Notes under the pieces: generated by a model
The model's input: only the letters and a program-made list of their open reading frames with translations
Told to the model about the DNA's origin: nothing
Databases searched by the model: none
Shown here: piece by piece, positions 50,327 to 58,181 of the stretch
How the letters are laid out: each line of letters opens with the position of its first letter
Numbering within the stretch: the stretch's first letter is position 1
Made by a program: the position numbers and the translations under genes
DNA from: Marinobacterium_D sp050908845
Lineage (GTDB): Bacteria; Pseudomonadota; Gammaproteobacteria; Pseudomonadales; Balneatricaceae
Reading direction: 5' to 3'
Assembly (NCBI RefSeq): GCF_050908845.1
Contig: NZ_CP194171.1
Location: forward strand, 1,054,001-1,118,000
DNA length: 64,000 nucleotides

Positions 50327-51464
50327 AGAAACAGGTCAGGAAAAAACCGAAGAACCCACCGCCAAACGCCTGCGGGATGCACGCGAGAAGGGCGATGTGC
50401 CCCGGTCGAAGGAGCTGACCACCACCATCCTGCTGCTGGCGGCGGTGCTGGCGGCCTTTATCTTCGGCGCCCAGGTGGTGCGTACGATGGCGGGCATGAT
50501 GCGCTCCAACTTTATGCTCGACCAGGCGACCATCGCCGACCCTGCCCAGATGATCATCCATTTCGTCAATTCCATGACCGAAGGCTTCTTGAGTCTCTGG
50601 GGCTTTTTTCTGCTGGTGCTTATCGCGGCGGTGGTGGGGCCTATCGCGCTCGGTGGCTGGAATTTCAGTGGCCAGGCGCTGCAGCCGAAAGGAAGTCGCA
50701 TTAACCCGCTCTCCGGGATCAAGCGGATGTTCTCGCTGAATGCGCTGACAGAGCTGCTCAAGGGGATGGCCAAGTTCCTGGTGGTCGGTGCTGTAGCGGT
50801 GGGTGTGCTGCTCTGGGACCGGCCCGAGATCGCGTCGCTGGCAAAGCAGGCGACAAGCAGTGCCATGGAGCATGCGCTGGAGATTCTGATCTGGTCCTTC
50901 CTGCTGATGAGTGCCTCGATGATCCTGATTTCCGTCGTGGATGTGCCCTTCCAGATGTACAGCTACAAAAAGAAGCTGAAGATGACGCTGCAGGAAGTGA
51001 AGGACGAGATGAAAAACACCGAGGGTAAGCCCGAGGTGAAGGGGCGTATCCGCCAGATGCAGCGGGAGATTTCGCAGCGGCGCATGATGAAAGAGGTGCC
51101 GGAGGCGGACGTGGTGATCACCAACCCGACTCACTATTCGGTAGCGATTCGCTATGACCAGTCGCGGGGTAATGCGCCCTTTGTGGTTGCCAAGGGGGCG
51201 GACTTCGTCGCCCTCAAGATACGTGAGATCGCCGAGGAGCATGATGTGCCGTTGCTGGCTTCGCCGGCGCTGGCACGGGCGCTGTATCACGCTACCGAAG
51301 TCGGGGACGAGGTGCCGATCGGTCTCTACAAGTCGGTGGCCCAGGTGCTGGCGTACGTCTATCAGCTCAAGCGCTACCGTAAACGGCTGGATGAAAAGCC
51401 CGAGCCGCCCGACGAGAGTGAGATCGAGATTCCCGAATCCCTGCGGGTGGATCCAGATGAGTAA
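50319..51464 (+). CDS. flhB: Export switch protein FlhB
   Basis: Membrane protein that switches export from rod/hook to filament substrates after autocleavage. 381 residues: charged N-terminus, four membrane helices (about 30-215), and a cytoplasmic domain with the self-cleaving NPTH at 269-272 (VVITNPTHYSVAIRYD). Start is GTG inside the end of fliR; the product MAEETGQEKTEEPT is family-like. Its stop is followed at once by the sigma-54 promoter of flhA. FlhB interacts with the FliK protein encoded upstream (family knowledge). Confidence 0.97.
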   Translation: MAEETGQEKTEEPTAKRLRDAREKGDVPRSKELTTTILLLAAVLAAFIFGAQVVRTMAGMMRSNFMLDQATIADPAQMIIHFVNSMTEGFLSLWGFFLLVLIAAVVGPIALGGWNFSGQALQPKGSRINPLSGIKRMFSLNALTELLKGMAKFLVVGAVAVGVLLWDRPEIASLAKQATSSAMEHALEILIWSFLLMSASMILISVVDVPFQMYSYKKKLKMTLQEVKDEMKNTEGKPEVKGRIRQMQREISQRRMMKEVPEADVVITNPTHYSVAIRYDQSRGNAPFVVAKGADFVALKIREIAEEHDVPLLASPALARALYHATEVGDEVPIGLYKSVAQVLAYVYQLKRYRKRLDEKPEPPDESEIEIPESLRVDPDE

Positions 51465-51466
51465 CT

Positions 51467-51482
51467 TGGCGGGGTTCTTGCT
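51467..51482 (+). promoter_or_regulatory. Sigma-54 promoter for flhA-flhF-fleN-fliA
   Basis: TGGCGGGGTTCTTGCT: correct GG-N10-GC layout with TGGC and TTGCT. It starts 2 bp after the flhB stop. FleQ- and RpoN-dependent flhA transcription is known in Pseudomonas. Predicted start near 51493, leaving a leader of about 125 nt. Confidence 0.82.
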
Positions 51483-51505
51483 TCAAATAACGTTGATCGA
51501 TCATT

Positions 51506-51600
51506 AAGCGTCAAAAAAATGTTGTACTATGGCTACTTTTGTCCGGTGTATCTGCCGGTCAGGGAGTTTGGTGTTCTTTGTAGCCAATTTTTTGACGTTT
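51506..51600 (+). promoter_or_regulatory. Nested hairpin in the flhA leader, possible attenuator
   Basis: Outer stem: CGTCAAAAAA (51509-51518) with TTTTTTGACG (51588-51597), extendable by 3 pairs including one G-U. Inner stem: TGGCTAC (51530-51536) with GTAGCCA (51580-51586). Loop hairpin: CCGG (51543-51546) with CCGG (51555-51558). A T run of five (51598-51602) follows the outer stem. The element lies wholly between the sigma-54 promoter and the flhA ribosome site GGGGGA (51611-51616). Confidence 0.7.
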
Positions 51601-51619
51601 TTAGGGTGTTGGGGGATTT

Positions 51620-53737
51620 TTGGATCGCACGGCCGTACTGAATAATGCGCGCACTCTTACGCAGGGAAATCTGGGGATTCCTCTGTTGCTGCTCGTGGTT
51701 TTGGCGATGGTCACCCTGCCGATGCCGCCCTTCCTGCTGGACGTGTTTTTTACCTTCAATATCGCGCTCTCGATCGTTGTCCTGCTGGTAGCGATCTATG
51801 CCCTGAGGCCGCTCGATTTCGGGGTGTTTCCCACCATCCTGCTAGGTGCAACCCTGATGCGACTGGCACTGAACGTGGCGTCGACCCGCGTCGTGCTGCT
51901 CTATGGCCACGAGGGCACCGGGGCGGCCGGTAAGGTGATCCAGGCGTTCGGTGACGTGGTGGTCGGCGGTAATTACATCGTCGGTATCATCGTGTTCGCG
52001 ATACTAGTCATTATCAACTTCGTCGTTGTGACCAAGGGTGCCGGCCGTATATCGGAAGTAAGTGCCCGCTTTACCCTGGATGCCATGCCCGGCAAACAGA
52101 TGGCGATCGATGCCGATCTCAATGCTGGCCTGATCAGCCAGGATGAAGCGCGGGCGCGCCGGGCGGAAGTGACCCAGGAGGCTGACTTCTACGGCGCCAT
52201 GGACGGTGCGTCCAAATTTGTCCGTGGTGACGCGGTGGCCGGCATTCTGATCCTGGTGATCAACCTCTTCGGTGGTTTCGGCATCGGCATGCTGCAGCAT
52301 CAGCTGAGTTTTGACCAGGCACTGCAGTTCTATGCGCTGCTGACTATCGGTGATGGCCTGGTGGCGCAGATCCCCTCGCTGCTGCTCTCCACCGCCGCCG
52401 CCGTCATGGTAACCCGCGCCAACTCCTCCGAGGGGATGGGGCAGCAGGTGTTCCGGCAGATGTTTGCCTCGCCGCGGGCTCTGTTTGTGTCGGCGCTTAT
52501 CCTGGCGATTATGGGCAGTGTGCCGGGGATGCCGCATTTTGCCTTTCTGTCCCTGGCCGCCGCTGCCGCAGGTCTCGGTTGGTACATCCTCAAGCAGGAG
52601 GAAAAGCGCAAGGCTGATGAGGCGGCGGCCGCTGCTGAGAAGCCGGCGGAGAAGAGCGAAGCGGAGCGCTCGGAGGAGAATCGCGAGCTCGGTTGGGACG
52701 ATGTGATGCCGGTGGATATGCTGGGCCTTGAGGTGGGCTACCGACTGATCCCGATGGTGGACAAGATGCAGGGTGGTCAGCTGCTCAATCGGATCAAGGG
52801 TGTGCGCAAGAAACTGTCCCAGGAACTGGGTTTTCTGGTGCCCTCGGTGCATATCCGTGACAACCTGGATCTGCTGCCCGGGGCCTACCGCATCACCATG
52901 ATGGGCGTTATCGTGGGGGAGGCGGAGATCTATCCTGACCGGGAGCTGGCGATCAACCCGGGGCAGGTGTTCGGTGATATCGAGGGGATCAAGGTCAAGG
53001 ATCCCGCCTTCGGACTCGACGCGATCTGGGTCGAAAAGCCGCAGAAGGAGCGTGCCCAGACCCTCGGCTACACTGTAGTGGATGCCAGCACTGTGGTGGC
53101 GACCCATATCAACAAGGTGCTCCAGGCCCATGCACATGAGCTGTTGGGTCACGAAGAGGTGCAGCAGCTGCTGGATATGCTGGCAGAGAAATCGCCGAAA
53201 CTGGTTGAAGAGCTGGTGCCGAAAAAACTCTCGATCAGTGTATTGTTGAAGGTGTTGCAGAACCTGTTGATGGAACAGGTACCGTTGAAAGACTTCCGCA
53301 CTGTTATGGAATCACTGGCGGAAGCGATCAACCGTACCCAGGATCCACTGGGGCTGACGGCCGCAGTGCGGATTTCGCTGTCGCGGCTGATCGTACAGAC
53401 CATCAACGGTTCGGCGGCGGAGCTGCCGGTGATTACGCTGGATCCTCAACTGGAGCAGATGCTGCTGAGTTCCATGCAGCAGCGTCAGCAGGGCGAAGAG
53501 GGGCTGGTACTGGAGCCGGGCATGGCGGAACGGCTGCAGAAATCGCTGGCTCAGGCCGCCCAGAATCAGGAGATGAAAGGACAGCCATCGGTACTGCTGG
53601 TTTCAGCGCCGATCCGTCCGCTTCTCGCCAAGTTCGTGCGTTATGGCGAGCAGCTGATCCATGTGCTCTCCTATCAGGAGATCCCCGAAAACAAGAATGT
53701 CACCATAGTGGCAACTGTTGGGGGACAAAATGGTTAA
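51620..53737 (+). CDS. flhA: Export gate protein FlhA
   Basis: Largest gate subunit; its cytoplasmic ring receives chaperone-substrate complexes. 705 residues. The membrane part (about 20-325) has eight helices and the FHIPEP-family loop: SARFTLDAMPGKQMAIDADLN continuing into SQDEARARRAEVTQEADFYG. The cytoplasmic part (about 360-700) follows. The TTG start at 51620 gives MDRTAVLNNAR, matching Pseudomonas FlhA; GGGGGA lies 3 nt upstream, a close spacing. The folded leader and non-AUG start suggest restrained translation. Confidence 0.96.
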   Translation: MDRTAVLNNARTLTQGNLGIPLLLLVVLAMVTLPMPPFLLDVFFTFNIALSIVVLLVAIYALRPLDFGVFPTILLGATLMRLALNVASTRVVLLYGHEGTGAAGKVIQAFGDVVVGGNYIVGIIVFAILVIINFVVVTKGAGRISEVSARFTLDAMPGKQMAIDADLNAGLISQDEARARRAEVTQEADFYGAMDGASKFVRGDAVAGILILVINLFGGFGIGMLQHQLSFDQALQFYALLTIGDGLVAQIPSLLLSTAAAVMVTRANSSEGMGQQVFRQMFASPRALFVSALILAIMGSVPGMPHFAFLSLAAAAAGLGWYILKQEEKRKADEAAAAAEKPAEKSEAERSEENRELGWDDVMPVDMLGLEVGYRLIPMVDKMQGGQLLNRIKGVRKKLSQELGFLVPSVHIRDNLDLLPGAYRITMMGVIVGEAEIYPDRELAINPGQVFGDIEGIKVKDPAFGLDAIWVEKPQKERAQTLGYTVVDASTVVATHINKVLQAHAHELLGHEEVQQLLDMLAEKSPKLVEELVPKKLSISVLLKVLQNLLMEQVPLKDFRTVMESLAEAINRTQDPLGLTAAVRISLSRLIVQTINGSAAELPVITLDPQLEQMLLSSMQQRQQGEEGLVLEPGMAERLQKSLAQAAQNQEMKGQPSVLLVSAPIRPLLAKFVRYGEQLIHVLSYQEIPENKNVTIVATVGGQNG

Positions 53738-53771
53738 CAGTTTTCCGCTTGTCGGCCGATAAGGGACGAAT

Positions 53772-55286
53772 ATGAAAGTAAAACGCATATTTGCACCGGA
53801 CATGCGCCAGGCCATGCGTCGCGTACGCGAAGAGATCGGCCCGGATGCGGTTATTGTTTCCAACCACCGGGTTGCCGGCGGGGTGGAGATCGTTGTTGCG
53901 CGCGAAGAAGAGTACGAAGCCGCGCAGAGCGAGCTCAAACGTGAGAGGGCGCGCCGCCGTGACGAGCAGGTGCGTATTCTGACCAGCGCACCGGCGCCCG
54001 ATAAGAGCGAGAAGCGGCGCGATCTGGACCAGCTGCTTGAACGCACCCGGCTGGATATTGCCCGCGCCCAGGAGGGGGCGGAAAAGCCGGAGGTGACCCC
54101 CGGTGCCAATCGCCAACTCGACGGCGATGACGACGAGGAGCTGCACTCCATACTGGAGTCGCTGCGAGCGCGTCAGCGCGAACGCGACGCCCGGACGGCG
54201 GCGCCGAGACGACCCCAGCCCAGGCCTGCGCCTGAGTCTGCTCCGCAGCCGGCTTTTGAACCGAGAGCGGCGGCACGACCCGAACCGCGCCCCCAGCCGG
54301 CAGCGCCGGCGGCAGAAGATAGCAGCCTGATTAAAAATATGCAGGATGAGATTCACCAGCTGCGCTCAATGCTGGAGCAGCAGATCTCGTCCCGTCAGCA
54401 GGAAAGCCAGGCAGCCCCGGCTCAGGATTTTGCGGAACCGGTGCAGACCAGCAGCGCGCCTCAGGGTACGGCGCTGAAAGGGCAGCTGGAACACCGCTTT
54501 GAGCGCTTGGGCCTGGGTGCCCGTCTGACCTCATCTTTGCTTGCTTCCATCGAGCCGGGCCTGGCGATCGACAAGGCCTGGCGCAACTCCCTGGCACGAC
54601 TGGCTGATTCCATACCGGTTGTCGGTGAGGAGCTGATCGAGCGTGGCGGCATGCTGGCGTTTCTGGGCCCCACCGGTGTCGGCAAGACAACGACTATCGG
54701 TAAGCTGGCGGCCCGCTATGTACTTCAGCACGGCAGTTCCAGCCTCGCACTGGTTACCACCGACAGTTTCCGCATCGCCGCCCATGAGCAGTTGAAAACC
54801 TTTGGCCGCATCCTCGATGTGCCGGTGCGGGTGGTGGATGAAAATCACAGCCTTGAAGAGGTGCTGCAGTCGCTCAAGGGCAAGCGCCTGGTACTGATCG
54901 ATACAGCGGGCATGAATGCACGGGATCCTTCCGGACAGCTGCAGCTTGAGATGCTCGAAAGTGTCTCCGTCCGGGTGAAGAAACTGCTCGTGCTGTCCTG
55001 CTCAAGTCAGCGGCAGCTGCTTGAGAGTGCCTGGCAGACCTATTCGGCGCTCGGGCTCAATGGCTGTGTGCTGAGCAAGATGGATGAGTCCGGCAGTCTT
55101 GGTGAGGCGCTGACCCTGGCGGTGGAAAAGCAGCTGCCGGTGGCTTATGTGGCCGATGGTCAGAAGATCCCGGACGATATCGGGCTGGCGCGCCGCCATG
55201 ACCTGGTCAGCCGTGCCGTGGTGACCGCCCAGCGCGACAGTGAACGTGCCAAAACCGCGTCCAACCCTCTATTCCGGGCCGGCTGA
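53772..55286 (+). CDS. flhF: SRP-type GTPase FlhF, polar flagellum placement
   Basis: FlhF marks the cell pole where the flagellum is built. 504 residues: N-terminal domain (MKVKRIFAPDMRQAMRRVREEIGPDAVI), a long Arg/Ala/Pro-rich linker (about 95-190), then the NG domain with G1 FLGPTGVGKTTTIGKLAA (297 onward), LVTTDSFRIAAHEQL, G3 LIDTAGMNARD and G4 LSKMDE. It forms the classical pair with fleN, 9 bp downstream. Presence of both implies a controlled number of polar flagella. Confidence 0.96.
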   Translation: MKVKRIFAPDMRQAMRRVREEIGPDAVIVSNHRVAGGVEIVVAREEEYEAAQSELKRERARRRDEQVRILTSAPAPDKSEKRRDLDQLLERTRLDIARAQEGAEKPEVTPGANRQLDGDDDEELHSILESLRARQRERDARTAAPRRPQPRPAPESAPQPAFEPRAAARPEPRPQPAAPAAEDSSLIKNMQDEIHQLRSMLEQQISSRQQESQAAPAQDFAEPVQTSSAPQGTALKGQLEHRFERLGLGARLTSSLLASIEPGLAIDKAWRNSLARLADSIPVVGEELIERGGMLAFLGPTGVGKTTTIGKLAARYVLQHGSSSLALVTTDSFRIAAHEQLKTFGRILDVPVRVVDENHSLEEVLQSLKGKRLVLIDTAGMNARDPSGQLQLEMLESVSVRVKKLLVLSCSSQRQLLESAWQTYSALGLNGCVLSKMDESGSLGEALTLAVEKQLPVAYVADGQKIPDDIGLARRHDLVSRAVVTAQRDSERAKTASNPLFRAG

Positions 55287-55295
55287 TAGCAGAGT

Positions 55296-56117
55296 ATGAA
55301 TATGAAGCAGTCACATCCGGTCAAGGTTGTTGCAGTCACCGGTGGCAAGGGCGGCGTTGGTAAAACCAACGTGTCCGTTAATCTGGCGGTTGCCCTTGGG
55401 CAGATGGGACGGCGTACCGTGCTGATGGATGCCGACCTGGGGTTGGCCAACGTCGATGTCATGCTGGGTCTGAGGCCGAAACAGAATATCGCCGATGTGC
55501 TGGAAGGCCGCTGTACGCTGCGGGAAGTGATGGTCGAAGCGAGTGAAAACTTTCACATCGTCCCCGCCTCTTCCGGCACTCAGGAGATGACTGCGCTCAG
55601 CGTGCATCAGCATGCGGAGCTGATTCACGCTTTCAACGATATAGCGGACGACCTGGATGTGCTGATCGTGGATACCGCCGCAGGGATTTCCGAGTCGGTG
55701 GTCAGTTTTATACGTGCCGCCCAGGAAGTACTTGTGGTAGTCTGCGACGAACCGACGTCGATTACAGACGCTTATGCGCTTATCAAGCTGCTGAACCGGG
55801 ATTATCGCATGACGCGCTTCCGGGTACTGGCCAATATGGTCCGTAATGAGGCGGAGGGGAGGAGCATGTTCAGCAAGCTTCTGACAGTGACCGACCGCTT
55901 CCTCGATGTCACGCTTCAATACCTGGGTTCAATCCCTTATGATGAGTCGGTACGCAAAGCTGTTCAGAAGCAAACGCCTGTTTTGAAAGCATTTTCTTCG
56001 AGCAAGGCAGCGCTTGCGTATAGACAGCTCGCCAACAAGGTGGATGAATGGCCCGTATCGACAACCTCACGGGGGCATCTGGAGTTCTTTGTTGAGCGTC
56101 TGGTTCAAGGGGTCTAG
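55296..56117 (+). CDS. fleN: MinD-like ATPase FleN (FlhG), flagellar number control
   Basis: FleN antagonises FleQ and limits the number of polar flagella. 273 residues with deviant Walker A TGGKGGVGKTNVSV (about 15-28), switch I/II segments LMDADLGLANVDVMLG and VLIVDTAAGISESVVSF, and a C-terminal amphipathic end. It starts close to the P-loop, as in Pseudomonas FleN, with no extended N-terminal DQAxGLR activator helix; a second ATG at 55302 is possible. It works with the FleQ protein at 22076, whose cyclic-di-GMP contacts are altered. Confidence 0.95.
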   Translation: MNMKQSHPVKVVAVTGGKGGVGKTNVSVNLAVALGQMGRRTVLMDADLGLANVDVMLGLRPKQNIADVLEGRCTLREVMVEASENFHIVPASSGTQEMTALSVHQHAELIHAFNDIADDLDVLIVDTAAGISESVVSFIRAAQEVLVVVCDEPTSITDAYALIKLLNRDYRMTRFRVLANMVRNEAEGRSMFSKLLTVTDRFLDVTLQYLGSIPYDESVRKAVQKQTPVLKAFSSSKAALAYRQLANKVDEWPVSTTSRGHLEFFVERLVQGV

Positions 56118-56148
56118 ATAATACAGACGGACGTAGCGCAGAGCTTGC

Positions 56149-56859
56149 ATGTATAACCAGCTGGAATTCAGGTCAGGCCAGGAGCTCGTCGAACAGTATG
56201 CTCCTCTGGTGAAACGGATAGCCCGCCATCTGATGGCCAGACTGCCGTCCAATGTGGTGCTCGAAGACCTGATTCAGGCGGGGATGGAGGGCTTGCTTGA
56301 GGCCCTGGGTAAATACGATCCGGGCAAAGGGGCGAGTTTCGAAACCTATGCCGGTATACGTATCCGTGGCGCGATTATCGATGAGGTGCGCCGCGGAGAC
56401 TGGACGCCTCGCTCGGTGCACCGAAACGGGCGGCGTGTCAGTGAGGCGATAGCAAAAGTAGAGGCGCGCACGGGAAGAGACGCGACCGATACAGATGTCG
56501 CGGCGGAATTGGGCGTTTCGATTGATGAATATCATAACCTGCTGCAGGATTCGGCCGAAAGCCGGCTGTTCAGTCTTGATGAACTGAGCAGCTCGGGGGA
56601 GGATTCGGTTGGCGAACAGTTTGCCAGCAATGATCCGGGGCCCGAACACACAACCCACGGCAGTGCCTTCCACGCATCACTGGCCCAGGCCATCCAAACC
56701 CTGCCGGAACGCGAAAAGCTGGTGCTGGCTCTCTATTATGACGAGGAACTTAACCTCAAGGAGATCGGGCAGGTGCTCGGCGTAACCGAGTCGCGTGTCA
56801 GCCAGATTCACAGCCAGGCGGCCGCACGGCTGAGGGCTAAGTTGAGAGACTGGCAGTGA
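56149..56859 (+). CDS. fliA: Flagellar sigma factor FliA (sigma-28)
   Basis: Directs late flagellar genes. 236 residues; region 2 (EQYAPLVKRIARHLMARLP, EDLIQAGMEGLLEAL, SFETYAGIRIRGAIIDEVR), region 3 (EARTGRDATDTDVAAELGVS) and region 4 (LALYYDEELNLKEIGQVLGVTESRVSQIHSQA). Its targets in the window are the flagellin promoter at 16410-16436 and the flgK promoter at 7195-7221. FlgM, the usual anti-sigma factor, is not in the window. Follows fleN by 31 bp. Confidence 0.97.
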   Translation: MYNQLEFRSGQELVEQYAPLVKRIARHLMARLPSNVVLEDLIQAGMEGLLEALGKYDPGKGASFETYAGIRIRGAIIDEVRRGDWTPRSVHRNGRRVSEAIAKVEARTGRDATDTDVAAELGVSIDEYHNLLQDSAESRLFSLDELSSSGEDSVGEQFASNDPGPEHTTHGSAFHASLAQAIQTLPEREKLVLALYYDEELNLKEIGQVLGVTESRVSQIHSQAAARLRAKLRDWQ

Positions 56860-56914
56860 GGGGCGTTTCCCTTTTTCATTGCCGAAGACGAGTAAATAAC
56901 CGGGAGAACCTGTC

Positions 56915-57301
56915 TTGAAAAAAGACATCAAGATTCTTGTTGTAGACGACTTTTCTACGATGAGACGCATCATAAAAAACCTGCTGCGTGATCTGGGGTT
57001 CACCAATGTAGAAGAAGCGGATGACGGTAAAACCGCGCTTCCGATTCTGAAACAGGGGCGGGTGCAGTTTCTGGTGACGGACTGGAATATGCCCGGTATG
57101 ACCGGCATCGACCTGATCAAAGAGGTCCGCGCTGATCCCAACCTTGCACATATCCCCATTTTGATGGTGACCGCGGAAGCCAAGCGTGAACAGATTATTG
57201 CCGCGGCCCAGGCCGGCGTTAACGGTTATGTGGTCAAGCCATTCACCGCGGCAACCCTGAAGGAGAAGATCGACAAGATCTTCGAGCGCTTGCAGGGCTA
57301 A
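56915..57301 (+). CDS. cheY: Chemotaxis response regulator CheY
   Basis: Single-domain receiver that carries the signal from CheA to FliM. 128 residues: acidic pair DD (11-12), phospho-acceptor Asp56 in LVTDWNMPG, Thr/Ala in MVTAEA, and Lys in VVKPF. The TTG start is supported by GGGAG 6 nt upstream and by the usual MKK..IKILVVDD start. First gene of the cheYZAB-motCD-parA group. I see no acceptable sigma-28 or sigma-54 promoter in the 55-bp gap after fliA. Confidence 0.96.
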   Translation: MKKDIKILVVDDFSTMRRIIKNLLRDLGFTNVEEADDGKTALPILKQGRVQFLVTDWNMPGMTGIDLIKEVRADPNLAHIPILMVTAEAKREQIIAAAQAGVNGYVVKPFTAATLKEKIDKIFERLQG

Positions 57302-57325
57302 GATTTCCAGGCAGAGGATCGCTTG

Positions 57326-58168
57326 ATGGCAGAACAGGATAAAACGGTCGACTTTGATGGGTTGGAAGAGCTGCTCAAAGGCAAGGCGCAGGAGTTGGTT
57401 GCCGCGCTCGAGGCCGGGCAGCTGCCTGAGGCCATCAACCTGATCAATCAGCTGCAGACGGCCCGGCATGAGGTGTTCTACAACGAAGTCGGGCACCTGA
57501 CCCGTGGTCTGCATGAGGCGATCAAGTCATTCTCAAGTGATGTGGGCGGCAAGATCGACGAACATCATGAGGGTGCGGAAGCGGTCAGCGATGCGTCGGA
57601 CCGGCTCTCCTATGTGATCGAGCTGACCGAGGAAACTGCGCATAAGACGATGGATCGGGTCGATCAGTCCCTGACGCTGGTTGACCGGCTCGACGATCAG
57701 AGTGCCAGGTTCAGGGATCTTCTGATGCTGGTCGGACAGCTCGAGGGCGAGTTCAAGGCATTGGACGGGGTCTATGACCGTACCTGCGCGCTTAAGGATG
57801 AGTCCGAAAAAACCATCGAAGAGCTGCGTAGCGCACTCACCGACATTCTTGTGTCCCAGGGTTTTCAGGATATTACCGGGCAGTTGATACGCCGGGTCAT
57901 TACGCTGCTGACCCAGGTTGAGGGGCAGCTGGTCAAATTGATGGATATGGCTGCCAAGGTCGAGCGTCTCAGTGGCGTCGACTTGTCCGAAGCTGAAGCC
58001 GAAACATCAAGCCTTGGTGCAGTCGAGGCCGGTGAAGCCGGGCCGGCTGGCGAATCGAACAGAAAAAATGAAGTGAAAGCTGAAGGTCCTCAGGTCCCCA
58101 AAGGTGGCGCCAATGTCGCCTGTGACCAGGACGATGTTGACGAGTTGCTTTCGAGCCTGGGTTTTTGA
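57326..58168 (+). CDS. cheZ: CheY-P phosphatase CheZ
   Basis: Dephosphorylates CheY. 280 residues: long helical hairpin with catalytic Gln in VSQGFQDITGQLIRRV, an Ala/Glu-rich linker, and the C-terminal CheY-binding tail DVDELLSSLGF. I take the ATG at 57326 (AGAGGA 7 nt upstream) over the TTG just before it. CheZ is longer than enteric CheZ (214) because of the linker. In operon with cheY and cheA. Confidence 0.95.
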   Translation: MAEQDKTVDFDGLEELLKGKAQELVAALEAGQLPEAINLINQLQTARHEVFYNEVGHLTRGLHEAIKSFSSDVGGKIDEHHEGAEAVSDASDRLSYVIELTEETAHKTMDRVDQSLTLVDRLDDQSARFRDLLMLVGQLEGEFKALDGVYDRTCALKDESEKTIEELRSALTDILVSQGFQDITGQLIRRVITLLTQVEGQLVKLMDMAAKVERLSGVDLSEAEAETSSLGAVEAGEAGPAGESNRKNEVKAEGPQVPKGGANVACDQDDVDELLSSLGF

Positions 58169-58181
58169 TTAGGAGCACCCT

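Noticed and set aside
56875..56895. GCCGAAGA before cheY as a possible sigma-28 -10
   Set aside because: No TAAA-like -35 at the required distance.
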